64,000 nt of DNA. It comes from Ziziphus jujuba. Its lineage: Eukaryota > Streptophyta > Magnoliopsida > Rosales > Rhamnaceae. Shown here piece after piece: positions 35,056 through 46,662 of this stretch; the stretch's first letter is position 1, and the number at the start of each line of letters is the position of its first letter. The notes beneath the pieces are model-generated. The model made no database searches. It saw nothing but the letters and a program-made list of their open reading frames with translations, and had not been told where the DNA came from. The stretch spans positions 28,496,001-28,560,000 of the forward strand of contig NC_083382.1 in assembly GCF_031755915.1 (NCBI RefSeq), written 5' to 3'. A program made the translations under genes and the position numbers.

Positions 35056-36192
35056 TGATGTGATTCCGCCCGAGGCCGCTCAACCGATAACCCGCTGGGG
35101 TGCTGACTCGACACGGATGAAGACTAGGCCAATCACAAGAGCTCAAATTAAGAGATTTAAGGACAACCTGGGAGTATTTATACAGGGGATAATCAATCTC
35201 AACAGAGCTTGTCCATACTTGAAGATACAAAGCCTATTCTAAGCATCCAAGTGGTGGAAGCCGATACGGACCCGGGTGACGGTTTTGGTACATTTTTGGA
35301 GTCCGGGAAGCATGAAATGGTTCCAATGCTTTATGGGTTCAATACATATGCCTAATAGGTCATGGAATCAAGTTAAATCAGCCTTAAATGCAATCAAAAA
35401 GGGCTTGTACGGACAGCCTCAACAATTTGGCCGAATTTGCTGTATTGCTTGCTGGCTTTACTGTATTTTACTGTATTAGCCTTTTCTTATTTTTCCAAGC
35501 ATGGGCAACGTGTGGGACTTCATATTCAGCTTATTTGCCATCCTAAAAATCATATAGAAGCTGATTTGAAGCTCAAAGAGGTCAAAGATTGATCAAAGTC
35601 AACTTAATCAAAAAGGCTAGCATTTTTAGTTTCCTAATTTGTTTTTACTTTTTGTTTTAGGAAACTACCATTACTTTTTGGCTTTTATTTATTTATTTTC
35701 TGGAAAAATAACTTTAGGAAGGTTTTTATTTTATTCTTTCCATTGTAAATTAATTAATTTCTAATTTAATATAAAGGAATTAATTAATCAAACTTAGATT
35801 AGGAAAGGAAGTATAGTTTCAGCCAACTAGGTTTCTTTATGTGTGGTGGCTGGTTTTCTTTATGTTCTAGGGTTTTATTTCGTGGCTTTGTAGCCTATTT
35901 AAAGGCTTATTTTTCAATATGAATACAACTTTGATTTGATAAAGAAAATACTTGTGAGATTAATTATCTCTTTGTTCTTTGAGAACACCTAAAACACCAT
36001 TAGAGAATTGGTTGTTTTAGCTTGACTTATCAATAGGTTTTCCATCCCCTATTGTGGCGTCTACATTATACCAATGTTTCTAACCACAGGTTGGTTAGGG
36101 GTTGAGGTCCATTCCATTAGAACTTGAACTTAATTAAAGATCCGGACTAATATAATACGGGTTTAGGAGCAGGTCGTCCTAGGTTCGTATCA
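35056..36192 (+). repeat. 3' LTR of the pol-less gypsy element
   Basis: 1137-bp direct repeat of 29857-30993, preceded by the purine tract AAGAGGAGGGGAA and followed by CCCCC. Confidence 0.93.
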
Positions 36193-36229
36193 CCCCCTTA
36201 TAAGAATTTCGTCCTCGAAATTTCGCACA

Positions 36230-36883
36230 TCACTGGAACAGGTAGGGATATTGATCACGCATCTGCGCTTCGGGCTCCCACGTTGCTTTCTCGATTAAAT
36301 GATTCCGCCATAAAACTTTAACTAAAGGAATAGTCTTGTTACGTAGCACCTGCTCCTCCGAATCTAAAATCTACACTGGTTGCTCTACATACGAAAGATC
36401 TTCCTTTAATTCTATGTCAGAGTCTCGAGTACGTGTGATGGGTCTACAATATATTTCCGTAACATCGAAGCATGAAATACGTTGTGCACTCGGGCTAGCT
36501 CTTCCGGTATTGCTAATCTATAAGCCACGGGGCCAATCCTCTCCGTAATCTCGTAAGGCCCAATATAACGAGGACCCAACTTACCTCGTCGACCAAAGCG
36601 TACTACTCCTTTCCATGGAGATAACTTTAGGAATACCCAATCTCCTACTTCGAATTCCAAATCCTTCCTACGCACATCGGCGTAACTCTTCTGTCGATCT
36701 TGGGCAACCTTCAACCGATCCGTAATGATCTTCACCTTGTCCAAGGTCATCCGTAAATACTCAGATCCATCCGCATTATTCGTTGCAAGGAGTCTCTTTT
36801 CTCCTACTTCACTCCAGCACAAAGGTGTCCGACATTGCCTCCCATATAAGGCCTCATACGGGGACATCCCAATACTCACCTGA
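36230..36883 (-). pseudogene. Gypsy integrase C-terminus and chromodomain
   Basis: The - strand reads VSIGMSPYEALYGRQCRTPL from just inside 36883, then the GPYEITERIGPVAYRLAIP and HNVFHASMLRKY motifs typical after the integrase core. After a frame interruption near 36412 comes a chromodomain-like end (VKVLWRNHLIEKATWEPE). The stop lies at 36230-36232. The upstream integrase core is separated by the solo LTR at 36884-39746. Confidence 0.88.
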
Positions 36884-39746
36884 TGTAACACCCCGTCCCA
36901 AAGTACAACGGAAAATTTTCAACTTTTACCGTTGACCGTTGACTTTGACTTTGACCGTTGACCCAAGGGGTCAAAAGTTGACTTTTTGTTACGGTTGGAA
37001 TTCTAGGTTGATTGAGGTACCGCTACGAAGTACACATTGGCACAAGTTCATAGACTAGTAGCACGTCGAAAACGGAGCTACGGTTTGAAAGTTATGAGCA
37101 AAACAAGTTGAGGTTCAAATTGTCCAAGGGGTGCCGGAGTTGACTTTTTATTCATGCGAAGTTGAGCTTTGACTCATGCATGGTTGTGAAGTACTAGTCG
37201 ACACGAGTTCATAGACTAGCGGCACACTTAATTTGGACATGTGGTTTGAAAGTTATGGACCTGTAAAGTTTTTCAAATACTGTATTATTTTAATATTATT
37301 TTTAAACGTGTAACGATGTGCCACGTGTGACTTAATAAATGTGACCATGTGTCACTATGTTGAGATGCCACATGTCAACCATGTTTAATATCAAATTATT
37401 TTATTATTGTTGTTTTATGTACTAATATTATTTTTAATATTGTTTAATTAATTTTAAATTATTTCTTTTTATTTCTTTTTCTTTTCTTTTTTCTTTTTTT
37501 CTTTTTTTCTTTTCCCCACATGGGAAAACACCTTCTTCTCTTTCTTTTCCTTTTCTTCCCTTCTCCTTCTTCCCCGAGCCCGTCAAAAAACCAGCAAGGA
37601 ATTCTCCATCTCTCTCTCTCCTTTGACTCTCTCCCCCTCTCTCTTTGACCGACCGTTTGGCCGGATTTCAGTAGCCAGACGGCCACACGCGCCGGATACC
37701 GGTGAAGCCCAGCTCCCCACGACCTCAACCTCCAATTTTCCCGGCCAGTCGTCGCCAGACGCGCCCAGATCTGGCTGGTGAAGTCGGCGGCGGCGGGTTG
37801 AGTTTTTCGGGCGATTCTCGCCGTTTCCGGCCAACCCAGCCCGACCTGTACCTCTATCCCACCATTTTTGACCCCTCTAAGTCCATTTTCGGGGTTAGAT
37901 TGCCCAAAATCCCCACCGTTTGAAAGATCCCTCAAGTTTAAATTCGGCCGAAACTTTCCGGCCACCGCCGGTCGAATTGAACTCAATGGAGGTTGGTAAT
38001 GTGATCCTCATCTCATAAGCTTTCCATAGACATATAATTTGTCAATTTTGGATAACGTTTGTGCTTGACCCCCCGTATACCAGGTATTATTTATCCGAAT
38101 AAAATATTAATTTATTTGACTGTGTGTGAATTGTGTTCTAGGAGCACGGGTGAGTCATGGAATTGATCCCGTGGTGGATCTTGGATTAATTGCTTACTCC
38201 AGGTGAGTGACCCACCTTTAAAAATATTTTGGGTAATTAATTATGTTTATTTGGTGTTAAATTGGTATCTGGAATTATGCTCATGTGGTGTAATTTAAAT
38301 ATAATCGGAAAAAAAAATATTATTTTATATATATTTACCCATTGGTGCTAAATGGAATTTTGGGGTCATTAGAAATTCCCGATTATTATTTTATTGTGAT
38401 TAAATGGTATTTATTACACATGAGCAAGTATTTTCAGCAATTAATTGTGTCTTGGTTTGAATATTTTGTGAAAATATTTGTTTAAAGTAGTGGTTTAATT
38501 TTTATAATTATGCCCTTGGTATTTTATTTGTCGAACCTCGTATTATGAGAAAAATTGTTGTTTTACTGTTATCGATGTTTTCGTACTGGGTTGTTAAAAG
38601 AAAATGTGGGATGGTAAATTTGAAATTGGTATATTTCCCACGGTAATTTTGGAAAACGGTACGGTTGATTTAATAATTATTTTAGACGCACTCATACAAT
38701 ATTGGTGTTCTGGTATATATATGTGGTTAGCGCACAAGTATTATGTCTCCCGTGAGTTGCCATTGGACCGTGGGCAGGCAAGTCCTATATATTGCGCATT
38801 AGCCGCCCCCCTCTTTGGCCGGGATGACGGTTTCAGCAGCGGTACTGTCGGGACGCTGAAGTGCTGTTTGCAAGTTTCTCTCTTAAATCTCCCCGCCAGT
38901 CGGTGCTCAGGACGCTGGGTATCGGAGGGCATCACTGGTATATGGTGTGGTGCGTCAAGTACAAATTTTTCAGATAGAAATTTTAAACCCCAAAGAGTAC
39001 AAAAAAAAAGTTATTTATTATAATTTATTACATTTTATTTATATTTGGGGTATTTATTTAATTATTGTTATTAAATTATTTGATCCCTTGGGTTCGGGAA
39101 GTACGAGTATCGGGTTTTGTGAAAATGTTTTAAAAGGGGAACATTTCCAACGGAGTGAATAGGGTTTTGAGAGAAAATATTACTTCAGTTGTTTATTTAT
39201 TTATTTATTTAATTGTTGGTATTAATTAAATCTCTTTATTTGTTATATTATTAATATTAAAAGTGGTTAGTAGATAGGGTCACTCACTGAAATGATTAGC
39301 ATCTCATGTTTTTAAATTCCGTTCCCCTAGGTCCAGGTTGGGAGACGTTAATTGTCTGGGGCGAGCCCAACATCTTAGTTCGTTGCCGAAAGTCCAAAAA
39401 GTATTTCTTCCCTTTTCCTCTCCATCCTGTATTACTTATTATCTGTCATCATATTAATTCATATTTATTTGTATAATGCTCTGTATACTGTATTGGACGT
39501 GTAGTTATTATTTGTGCACTGATTTACTGTTCTTTGGAGTGCTGTAAAGTTGTGGAATCAATTTGTAGTATTGTGGGAGGAATAAGGGGATGCTTATAGA
39601 AGTGTGTTTTCAGTGCAGGAAATTTTTGGTTAGTCCTACCCTTAGGGGAGGTGCTGTCGGATTTTCCGTTGGAAGGTTCGGTAGTATTTCCCTGGGATCA
39701 GGGCTTGTTTAAGGTTCCGGGGAGGAATCTTGGACGGGTCCTGACA
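36884..39746 (+). mobile_element. Solo LTR (Tekay-like family) inserted in the gypsy integrase
   Basis: It runs from TGTAACACCCCG to GGGTCCTGACA in 2863 bp. CCTGA at 36879-36883 and 39747-39751 is the target duplication, and removing one copy restores the integrase alignment. It is opposite in orientation to the host element, so it cannot be one of its own LTRs. Confidence 0.94.
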
Positions 39747-39751
39747 CCTGA

Positions 39752-42560
39752 TAGCTGTTGTTATAGACAAATTCTATCAATGGCAATTGTTCATCCCAGC
39801 TACCGCGAAATTGCATAACACAAGACCTTAGCATGTCTTCTAATGTTTGAATTGTGCGCTCAGCTTATCCATTAGATTGCGGGTGAAAAGCGGTACTGTA
39901 GTTAAGTCTTGCTCCTAATGCATCAGCCAACTTTCGCCATGGTCGTGAAGTAAAACGTGGATCTTGATTGGATACGATGGCTAGCGGTTCTTCATGAAGA
40001 CTCACAATACGTTGCACGAACAACTGGGCTAATTTCTCGGGTGAAAAACGTTCTCGTATCGGTAAGAAGTGTGCCGACTTGGTAAGACGATCAATGATCA
40101 CCCAAACACCATCATATCTCCTGGGTGTAGAGGGAAGCTTGAACACAAAATCCATATTGAGTTCCTCCCACTTCCATATGGGAATAAGTAAGGATTGGAG
40201 TAGTCCTTAAGGCTTCTGTCTTTCTGCCTTTAATTGTTGACAAATTAGGCATTTTGATACAAAATCTGCCATTTCTCTCTTCATGCCAATCCACCAATAA
40301 TACTTAACAAGCGTTCGGTACATTTTGGTACTCCCAGGATGCATCGCATATATCGAGCTATGCGCTTCTTCTAAGATCTCCTTCTTGAGTTCTGGAATAT
40401 CAAGAACGCAAAGTCATCCTTTATACACGAAGGCCCCATCCCTTCTTATGGAAAACTCCAGATCAAGACCTTCTTGTACCTTGCTCTTAATTGTTCTCAA
40501 TTTAGGGTCTTCCATTTGAGTCTCCAATATACGATACACTAACACTGGTCGCACCTGAAAACTAGCCATAAGGACTCCCGAAGGATGCATATGCATTAAC
40601 ACCCCCATTTTCTTCAACTCTACCATGAGAGGTAGTTGGATGGCTTGAATGTGAGCAAGAGATCCGATAGCCTTCCTACTCAAAGCATCTGCCACTACAT
40701 TCACCTTGCCCGGGTGATAATCAATCACACAGTCATAATCCTTCAATAACTCCATCCATCTCCTTTGCCTCATATTTAATTCCTTTTGAGTGAAAATGTA
40801 CTTGAGGCTTTTGTGGTCGGTATAAATTTGGCAGGTGGCCCCATACAAGTAGTGTCTCCACTTCTTTAGAGCAAAGACTACCGCCGCCAATTCTAAGCCA
40901 TGCATAGGGTAATTTTGTTCGTGCTGCTTCAATTGCCGTGATGCATACGCTACCAACCTTTGATTATGCATTAGCACGCAACCCAACCCTTGATGGGATG
41001 CATCACAATAGACTTCAAAACCTTCATTCCCATTAGGTAAAGTTAAGACAGGTGCGGATGTTAACCTTTTCTTCAACTACTGAAAACTCTGCTCACACCT
41101 GTCTGTCCAGGTAAATTCAACCTTCTTTCGGTTTAAGTTGTGAAGCGGTCCAACAATTCTCGAAAATCCTTCTATAAAACGATGGTAGTATCCCGCTAAT
41201 CCAAGAAAACTTCGTACTTCCCTCACAGTGGTAGGGCGCTCCCAATTCAACACTGCCTTCACCTTATCAGGGTCCACATAGATACCTTCGGCTGACACAA
41301 TGTGTCGGAGAAAACCCACTTGATTTAACCAAAATTCGCACTTGTCGAATTTATCATAAAGCTAATGCTGTCTTAGAGTTTGGAGCACTCTCTTCAAATG
41401 CCTCACATGCTCCTCTTGGCTCCTAGAATAGATCAGGATGTCATCTGTAAATACAATGATGAAATGATCCAAGTACGGACGAAACACCCGGTTCATCAAA
41501 TTCATAAAAGCTGCTGGGGCATTAGTAAGTCCGAAGACATCACTAGGAACTCATAATGTCTGTACCTCGTCCTAAAGGCAGTCTTAGGAACATCTGACTC
41601 TCGGATCCTTAACTGATGATATCCAAACCTTAAGTCGATCTTGGAAAACACTTTGGCACCTTGGAGTTGGTCAATAGATCATCTATCCTTGGCAACGGGT
41701 AACGATTAGGAATGGTCACCTTGTTAAGTTGTCGGTAGTCGATGCACAGTCTTAGACTACCATCCTTCTTCTTCATAAATAATACTGGAGCTCCCCATGG
41801 CGATATGCTTGGTCTAATAAACCCCTTATCTACTAAATCTTGCAATTGGACCTTTAGCTCCCTTAACTCCGCTGGAGCCATTCGATACGGTGGTAGAGAA
41901 ATAGGCACGGTACCCGGAATTAATTCAATGGAAAAGTCAACTTCTCTCTCTGGAGGCAATCCCAGTAACTCCTCAGGAAACACATCCGGAAAATCCCTCA
42001 CAACGGGCATGTCTTCCAATCTGACCCCACTTACTCGGGTATCTATCACATGAGCTAAATACCCTTGGCAACCCTTATTCAGTAGCTTCTTGGCGGTGAG
42101 GGTAGATATTAATCTCGGCAAAGGCCTCCCAACTTCCCCACGAAATACCACTTCAGGCAAACCTGGCCTCCTAAATGTAACTTCTTTGCTATAACAATCT
42201 ACGGAAGCATGGTTCCTTACTAACCAATCCATGCCCAAGAGTACCTCAAGTCCGGATAGATCCAACAGGATCAAGTCCGCTTCCATCACTTGATCTTCGA
42301 TGTAGAAGAAACACTCATTGATCAACTGGCCAGGCCACAAGGATTCTCCTACAGGAGTGGCTATTTCTAATAGAAATCCTAAAGGAGTAGGGGTCATACC
42401 GACCCAAGTGACAAATTCCTTTGAGATGAACGAATGTGTTGCTCCCGGGTCTATAAGCATACGTGCATCATTACCAAAAATATTCAAAGTACCTGTAACA
42501 ACGTCAGGTGTGGCCTGGGCTTCCTGCTGCATCATAGCAAACACTCGACCTTGACCTGTC
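39752..42560 (-). pseudogene. Gypsy protease, reverse transcriptase, RNase H and integrase core (broken)
   Basis: Read on -: the protease with [10 protein letters not shown] (about 42446), then RT beginning [14 protein letters not shown] and [20 protein letters not shown] (about 41730-41880). RT continues in other frames with FTDDILIYS at the catalytic site (about 41410-41440) and [12 protein letters not shown]. RNase H follows with [17 protein letters not shown] and [11 protein letters not shown] (40414-41076). The integrase zinc-binding Cys pair (CLICQQLKAE, about 40220-40250) precedes the core (MDFVFKLPSTPRRYDGVWVI). The usual SDxDPRF motif is SNQDPRF, so a catalytic Asp is now Asn. Frameshifts near 41320-41640 and 41077, plus scattered stops, inactivate it. 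Confidence 0.9.
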
Positions 42561-42604
42561 TGCTGGGGCTTCCTTCCTCTACCTCAACTCGATCCTGCAG
42601 ATGG

Positions 42605-43699
42605 TTAGGCCGATCCTGAAGAACCTCCTACTGCTTGACTCCCCTGGGAACTCTGACCCTGAAATACACCAGTATGCTGTGCTCGCCGACCTGCCCCTAG
42701 CATACTGCCACTACTATAAGGGCACTCCCTCCTTATGTGGCTTGGATGCCCACACTGAAAACATAGACCATCCATCTGGCACTGCCCGGAATGCTTTCTC
42801 TTACAAATTGGACAAGTCCGCGTAGGACCAAAGTGTGACTGCTGATACAAGCTTGTATCCCCACTGATCGAATGGCTAGCTGTCTGGGGCATACGATAAC
42901 TACCTCTCCGCTGAAATCTGCCTCGTGGGCTCGGTCCACCACTACCCGATGAGCCTGAACTATGGCTCTTCTTGGATGCTCCCTGACTAGGTGCCCCACT
43001 ATATGAACCTTCAAAGGATCTACGCCTCGATGGTTTGCGCATCTCCACCTGCCTCTCTAGCTCCAGCGCTGCATCCCTAGCGGACTAATAGGTAGGATGC
43101 ACTGATCCAGCAAGGGTGAGGGCTATGTTTTCGTTCAAGCCATCTATGAACCTCACCTTCTTCATATGGTCATCGAGAATCATATGCATGCAGAATTCGG
43201 ATAGTTCCCGAAACTTTCTCTCATACTCGGAAACAGTCATGTTCCCCTGTTGCAGCTCCTCGAACTCTCTCCTTCTGGCCTCACGGTAGGCAGGAGGGCA
43301 ATATTCGGTGGTGAAGGCAACCTTAAATTGATCCCATGTATGCCTTCTACGAGTCTTTTCTACTTTCCACCACTTCCAGGCATCTCCTTCTAACATAAAA
43401 CTGGAGATCCTAACCATATCTTCGTCAGGATACTGCATCCGCTCTTCTAGGATTTTCTCCATGTTTGATAGCCAATTCATGGCTGCAGCTGGGCCTTAGC
43501 TTCCATCGAAATTCACGGCTCCCAATCGTCGAGCCTGATCCACAGATTTATTACTAGAGCTTGAACTCCCTAAGGCTCGAGTTAGTTGAGAGACAAGATG
43601 TCTAATGCTCGATCGACTCCCGGAACTCTCAGCTGAGCGTTCCCGAGTACTACATGGGCCCCGCCTACGCATCGCAGCAAATTCTGAAGAAACAAACAA
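42605..43699 (-). pseudogene. Gypsy gag with zinc knuckle (broken)
   Basis: It starts near 43699 with a Ser/Arg-rich head. The Gag core has WLSNMEKILEERMQYPDEDM, the AWKWWK motif and FRELSEFCMHMILDDHMKK (43085-43480). A stop at about 43085 is followed by the basic linker and the CCHC knuckle CFQCGHPSHIRREC (about 42733-42780). At least two stops interrupt a frame that would otherwise continue into the protease. Confidence 0.88.
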
Positions 43700-43799
43700 G
43701 AGTTTAGAAATAAAGATACTTAAGCATGATTACAAAAGGGGGAATTTTATGGATGGGCTGTACAGCAATGCACAGTCCCATAGGATTATAAGAACCTAT

Positions 43800-43811
43800 G
43801 CTCTGATACCA
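43800..43811 (-). promoter_or_regulatory. Primer-binding site of the gypsy element
   Basis: The complement reads TGGTATCAGAGC, two bases inside the 5' LTR end at 43814. It fixes the orientation of the element and identifies the family termini as true LTR ends. Confidence 0.92.
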
Positions 43812-43813
43812 AC

Positions 43814-46657
43814 TGTCAGGACTCGTCCAAAATTCCTCACCGAAACCCTAGACAAGCCCTGATCCTAAGGAAACCCTACCGGACCCTCTAATGGAAAATC
43901 CGGCAGAACCTCCCCTAAGGGTTGGACTTACCACAAATTTCCTGCACTGAAAACACACTTCTATATTCATCCCCTTATTCCTCTCACATTACTACAAGTT
44001 GATTCCACAAATTTACAGCACTCCAAATGAATAACAGTAATCCAGTGCATAATTATTACATAAATGTCCAAGACAGTATACAGAGTTTCATGAAGTACTA
44101 TTAAGCATAGAATACAACAAGGATTAAAGAAATATTACAATTGAAATAAATGAAGACAAAGATAACTTCTCGAACTGAGACAGCGACGGAGATTAGGTTC
44201 GCCCCAGAAGAATGTCTACCACCTCTTGCATCTAAGGGAACGGAATTTAAAAATATAAGATGCTAATCATCTCAGTGAGTGACCCTATCTACTGAACACT
44301 TTTAATATTAATAATATAACAAATAAAGGAACTTAATTAATACCAACAATTAAATAAATAAATAATAATAAACAATTGAAAGTAATAATTTCTCTCAAAA
44401 CCCTCACTATTCACTCCGTTGGAAATGTTCCCTTTTTAAAACATTTTCACAAAATCCGATATTCGTATTTCCCAAAAACCAAGGGATCAATTAATTTAAT
44501 AAATAATAATTAAATAACCCAAATATAAATAAAATGTAATAAAATATAATAAATACTTTTTGAACACTTTGGGTTTGAAATTCTATCTGAAAATTTATAC
44601 TTGACGCACCACACCATATACCAGTGATGCCCTCCGATACCCATTGTCCCGAGCACCGACTGGCGGGGAGGTTAAAGAGAGAAACTTGCATACGGCGCTT
44701 CGGCATCCCAACAGCGCAGCTGCTGAAACCGTCATCCCGACCACGGAGGGGGGCGGCTGATGCGCAATATATAAGACTTGCCTGCCCTCGGTCCAATGGC
44801 AACTCACGGGAGACATAATAACTTGTGTGCTAATCCACATATACAGCCAGAACACCAATACTATATGAGTGCATCTAAAACCAATTATTAAATTTTTTAT
44901 TACCGTACCGATTTTCCAAAAATCACCGTGGGAATTATACCAGTTTTCAAATTCACCATCCCACATTTTCCTTTAACATTTCTGGTACGAAACCATCGAT
45001 AACAATATACAAATAATTTTTCTCGTAGTACAAAGTCCATCAATTAATATTCCACGGGCATAATTATAAAATTTGAAACCACCAATTTAAACCAATATTT
45101 TCCTTGAAATATTTAAACCAATCATGCCCAAAAATAATATTAAAATCCAGACATAATTAATTAATGAAAATACCTTGCTCATGTGTAATAAATACAATTA
45201 GATCACAATAATGATAAAAAATCCATTAATAAACCAAATTTTCATTTAACAGCAATAAACATATATGTACTTATAAAATAATATTTTTCCAAAATTATAA
45301 TTAAATTTCCACCACATGAGCATAATTCTAAATACCAAATTAACACCAAATAAACATAATTGAACACCCTAAAAAAATTTTAAAGGTGGGTCACTCACCT
45401 TAAGCATGTATATCAATCAAGATCCTCCGCAGGATCAACTCCACTACCCACACGTGCACCTAAAACATCCACAATACACCAAACCAAATATATTAATATT
45501 TTAATCGGATAACACCTAAATGGGTACCCGGGGAGCGAACACAAACGATAACCAAAATTGACCAGTAATATATCAAAAGCTTGAGTGACGAGGATTACAA
45601 ATCCGGTCTCACTTCCCGGAGATCAGACCCGAGGTGGCCGGATCTCACCGGAAAGCTTTTGGGGTTCAACTCTTTGATTCTCTTAAACCATCACGAATTG
45701 GAGGAAAAGGACACCGGATTTGGATTCAGGGGGTCGGAATCAGTGGAGAGGGACCGGAGACGGGACTGGGTACTTGCCGGAATAGGGATTTCTCCGGCGA
45801 GCCGTCGCAGTCACCGGCAACTGTCATCGCCAGCGGCGCGTGCGATGGCTGGTGGCTGAGATTTTTGGGAGTTTTGTAGATTGAAGGGAGAGGGTCTCAA
45901 CGATACCGGCGGTGACAAGAATGGAGGCCGGAATGTGGAGATCTCGGCGGTTGAAAGAATGGCGCCGCGGCCAGAAAGAGCCCTGATCCGGGCACGTCGC
46001 CGGTCAGTTGGCCGTGAAAATTGGAGTTTGGCCGGGAATCGAGAGGCGCTCCTGTCTGGCCGGCGCGTGTGGCAAGAATCGGTCGGAAAATTTCACAACT
46101 CCGGTGGCCGGCAATTTTCTCTCCCTATCTCTCTCCTTTCTCTCTTTGTCTCTCCTCCGGCGTCGTTTTGCCAAATAAAAGCCACCGTGGGTGACACTGT
46201 TCACCCACGTAGACCACTCAGATGTCAACACGTGGCGTCACTGTGCACTTAAGCCAGATATAATAAAATATTACGATATTCGGAAAACTTCACATGTCCA
46301 TAACATTTTAACCAGGTGTCCAATTTAAGCATGCCGCTAGTTCATGAACTCGTATCGACGAGTACTTTACAAGCATATGAAAGTCAAAACAAAATTATAC
46401 AATGATAAAAAGTCAAGTCCCGGCACCTTTTGGATAGTTTGCACCTCGACTTGTTTTGCCCGTAACTTTCAAACCGTAGCTCCGTTTTCGACATGCTACT
46501 AGTCTATGAACTCAAGGCATCATGTACTTTGCCACAGTACCATGGTCAACTAGAAATTTCAACTGGAAGAAAAAGTCAACTTTTGACTCACTCGGTCAAC
46601 GGTCAACCTTCAGTCAACGTGCAAGAATTCCGACGTGGTTTGGGACGGGGTGTTACA
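43814..46657 (-). repeat. 5' LTR of the gypsy element
   Basis: 2844 bp, running TGTAACACCCCG to GAGTCCTGACA on the - strand. It is the reference copy for the family because it abuts a primer site and a gag gene. The right flank is AATAT (46658-46662). Confidence 0.93.
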
Positions 46658-46662
46658 AATAT

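Larger units (their letters stand above)
29857..36192 (+). mobile_element. Non-autonomous Ty3/gypsy element lacking most of pol
   Basis: LTRs of exactly 1137 bp lie at 29857-30993 and 35056-36192 and look nearly identical. Both run from TGATGTGATTCC to GGTTCGTATCA. A Met-tRNA primer site (30996-31007) and a purine tract (35043-35055) sit in the right places. CCCCC on both sides is the target duplication. The interior encodes Gag plus protease and a scrap of the integrase C-terminus; RT, RNase H and the integrase core are missing. It sits in the C/G run that is the polypurine tract of the - strand gypsy element. The close LTR match suggests a recent insertion. Confidence 0.93.
24177..46657 (-). 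mobile_element. Ty3/gypsy chromovirus (Tekay/Del-like) with long LTRs, carrying three later insertions
   Basis: The 5' LTR is at 43814-46657 and the 3' LTR is 24177-26851 joined to 29689-29845. AATAT at 24172-24176 and 46658-46662 is the target duplication. The - strand order is primer site, gag with zinc knuckle, protease, RT, RNase H, integrase, chromodomain, purine tract, 3' LTR. Later insertions are a solo LTR (26852-29683), a pol-less gypsy element (29857-36192) and a solo LTR (36884-39746). Without them the element is about 10.4 kb. Stops and frameshifts in pol show it is inactive. The assignment to Tekay rests on the chromodomain and the long LTRs. Confidence 0.92.

Noticed and set aside
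34880..35242. 120-codon frame as a separate gene
   Set aside because: It is the integrase C-terminal remnant reading on into the 3' LTR. The LTR part is repeated at 29807-30043.
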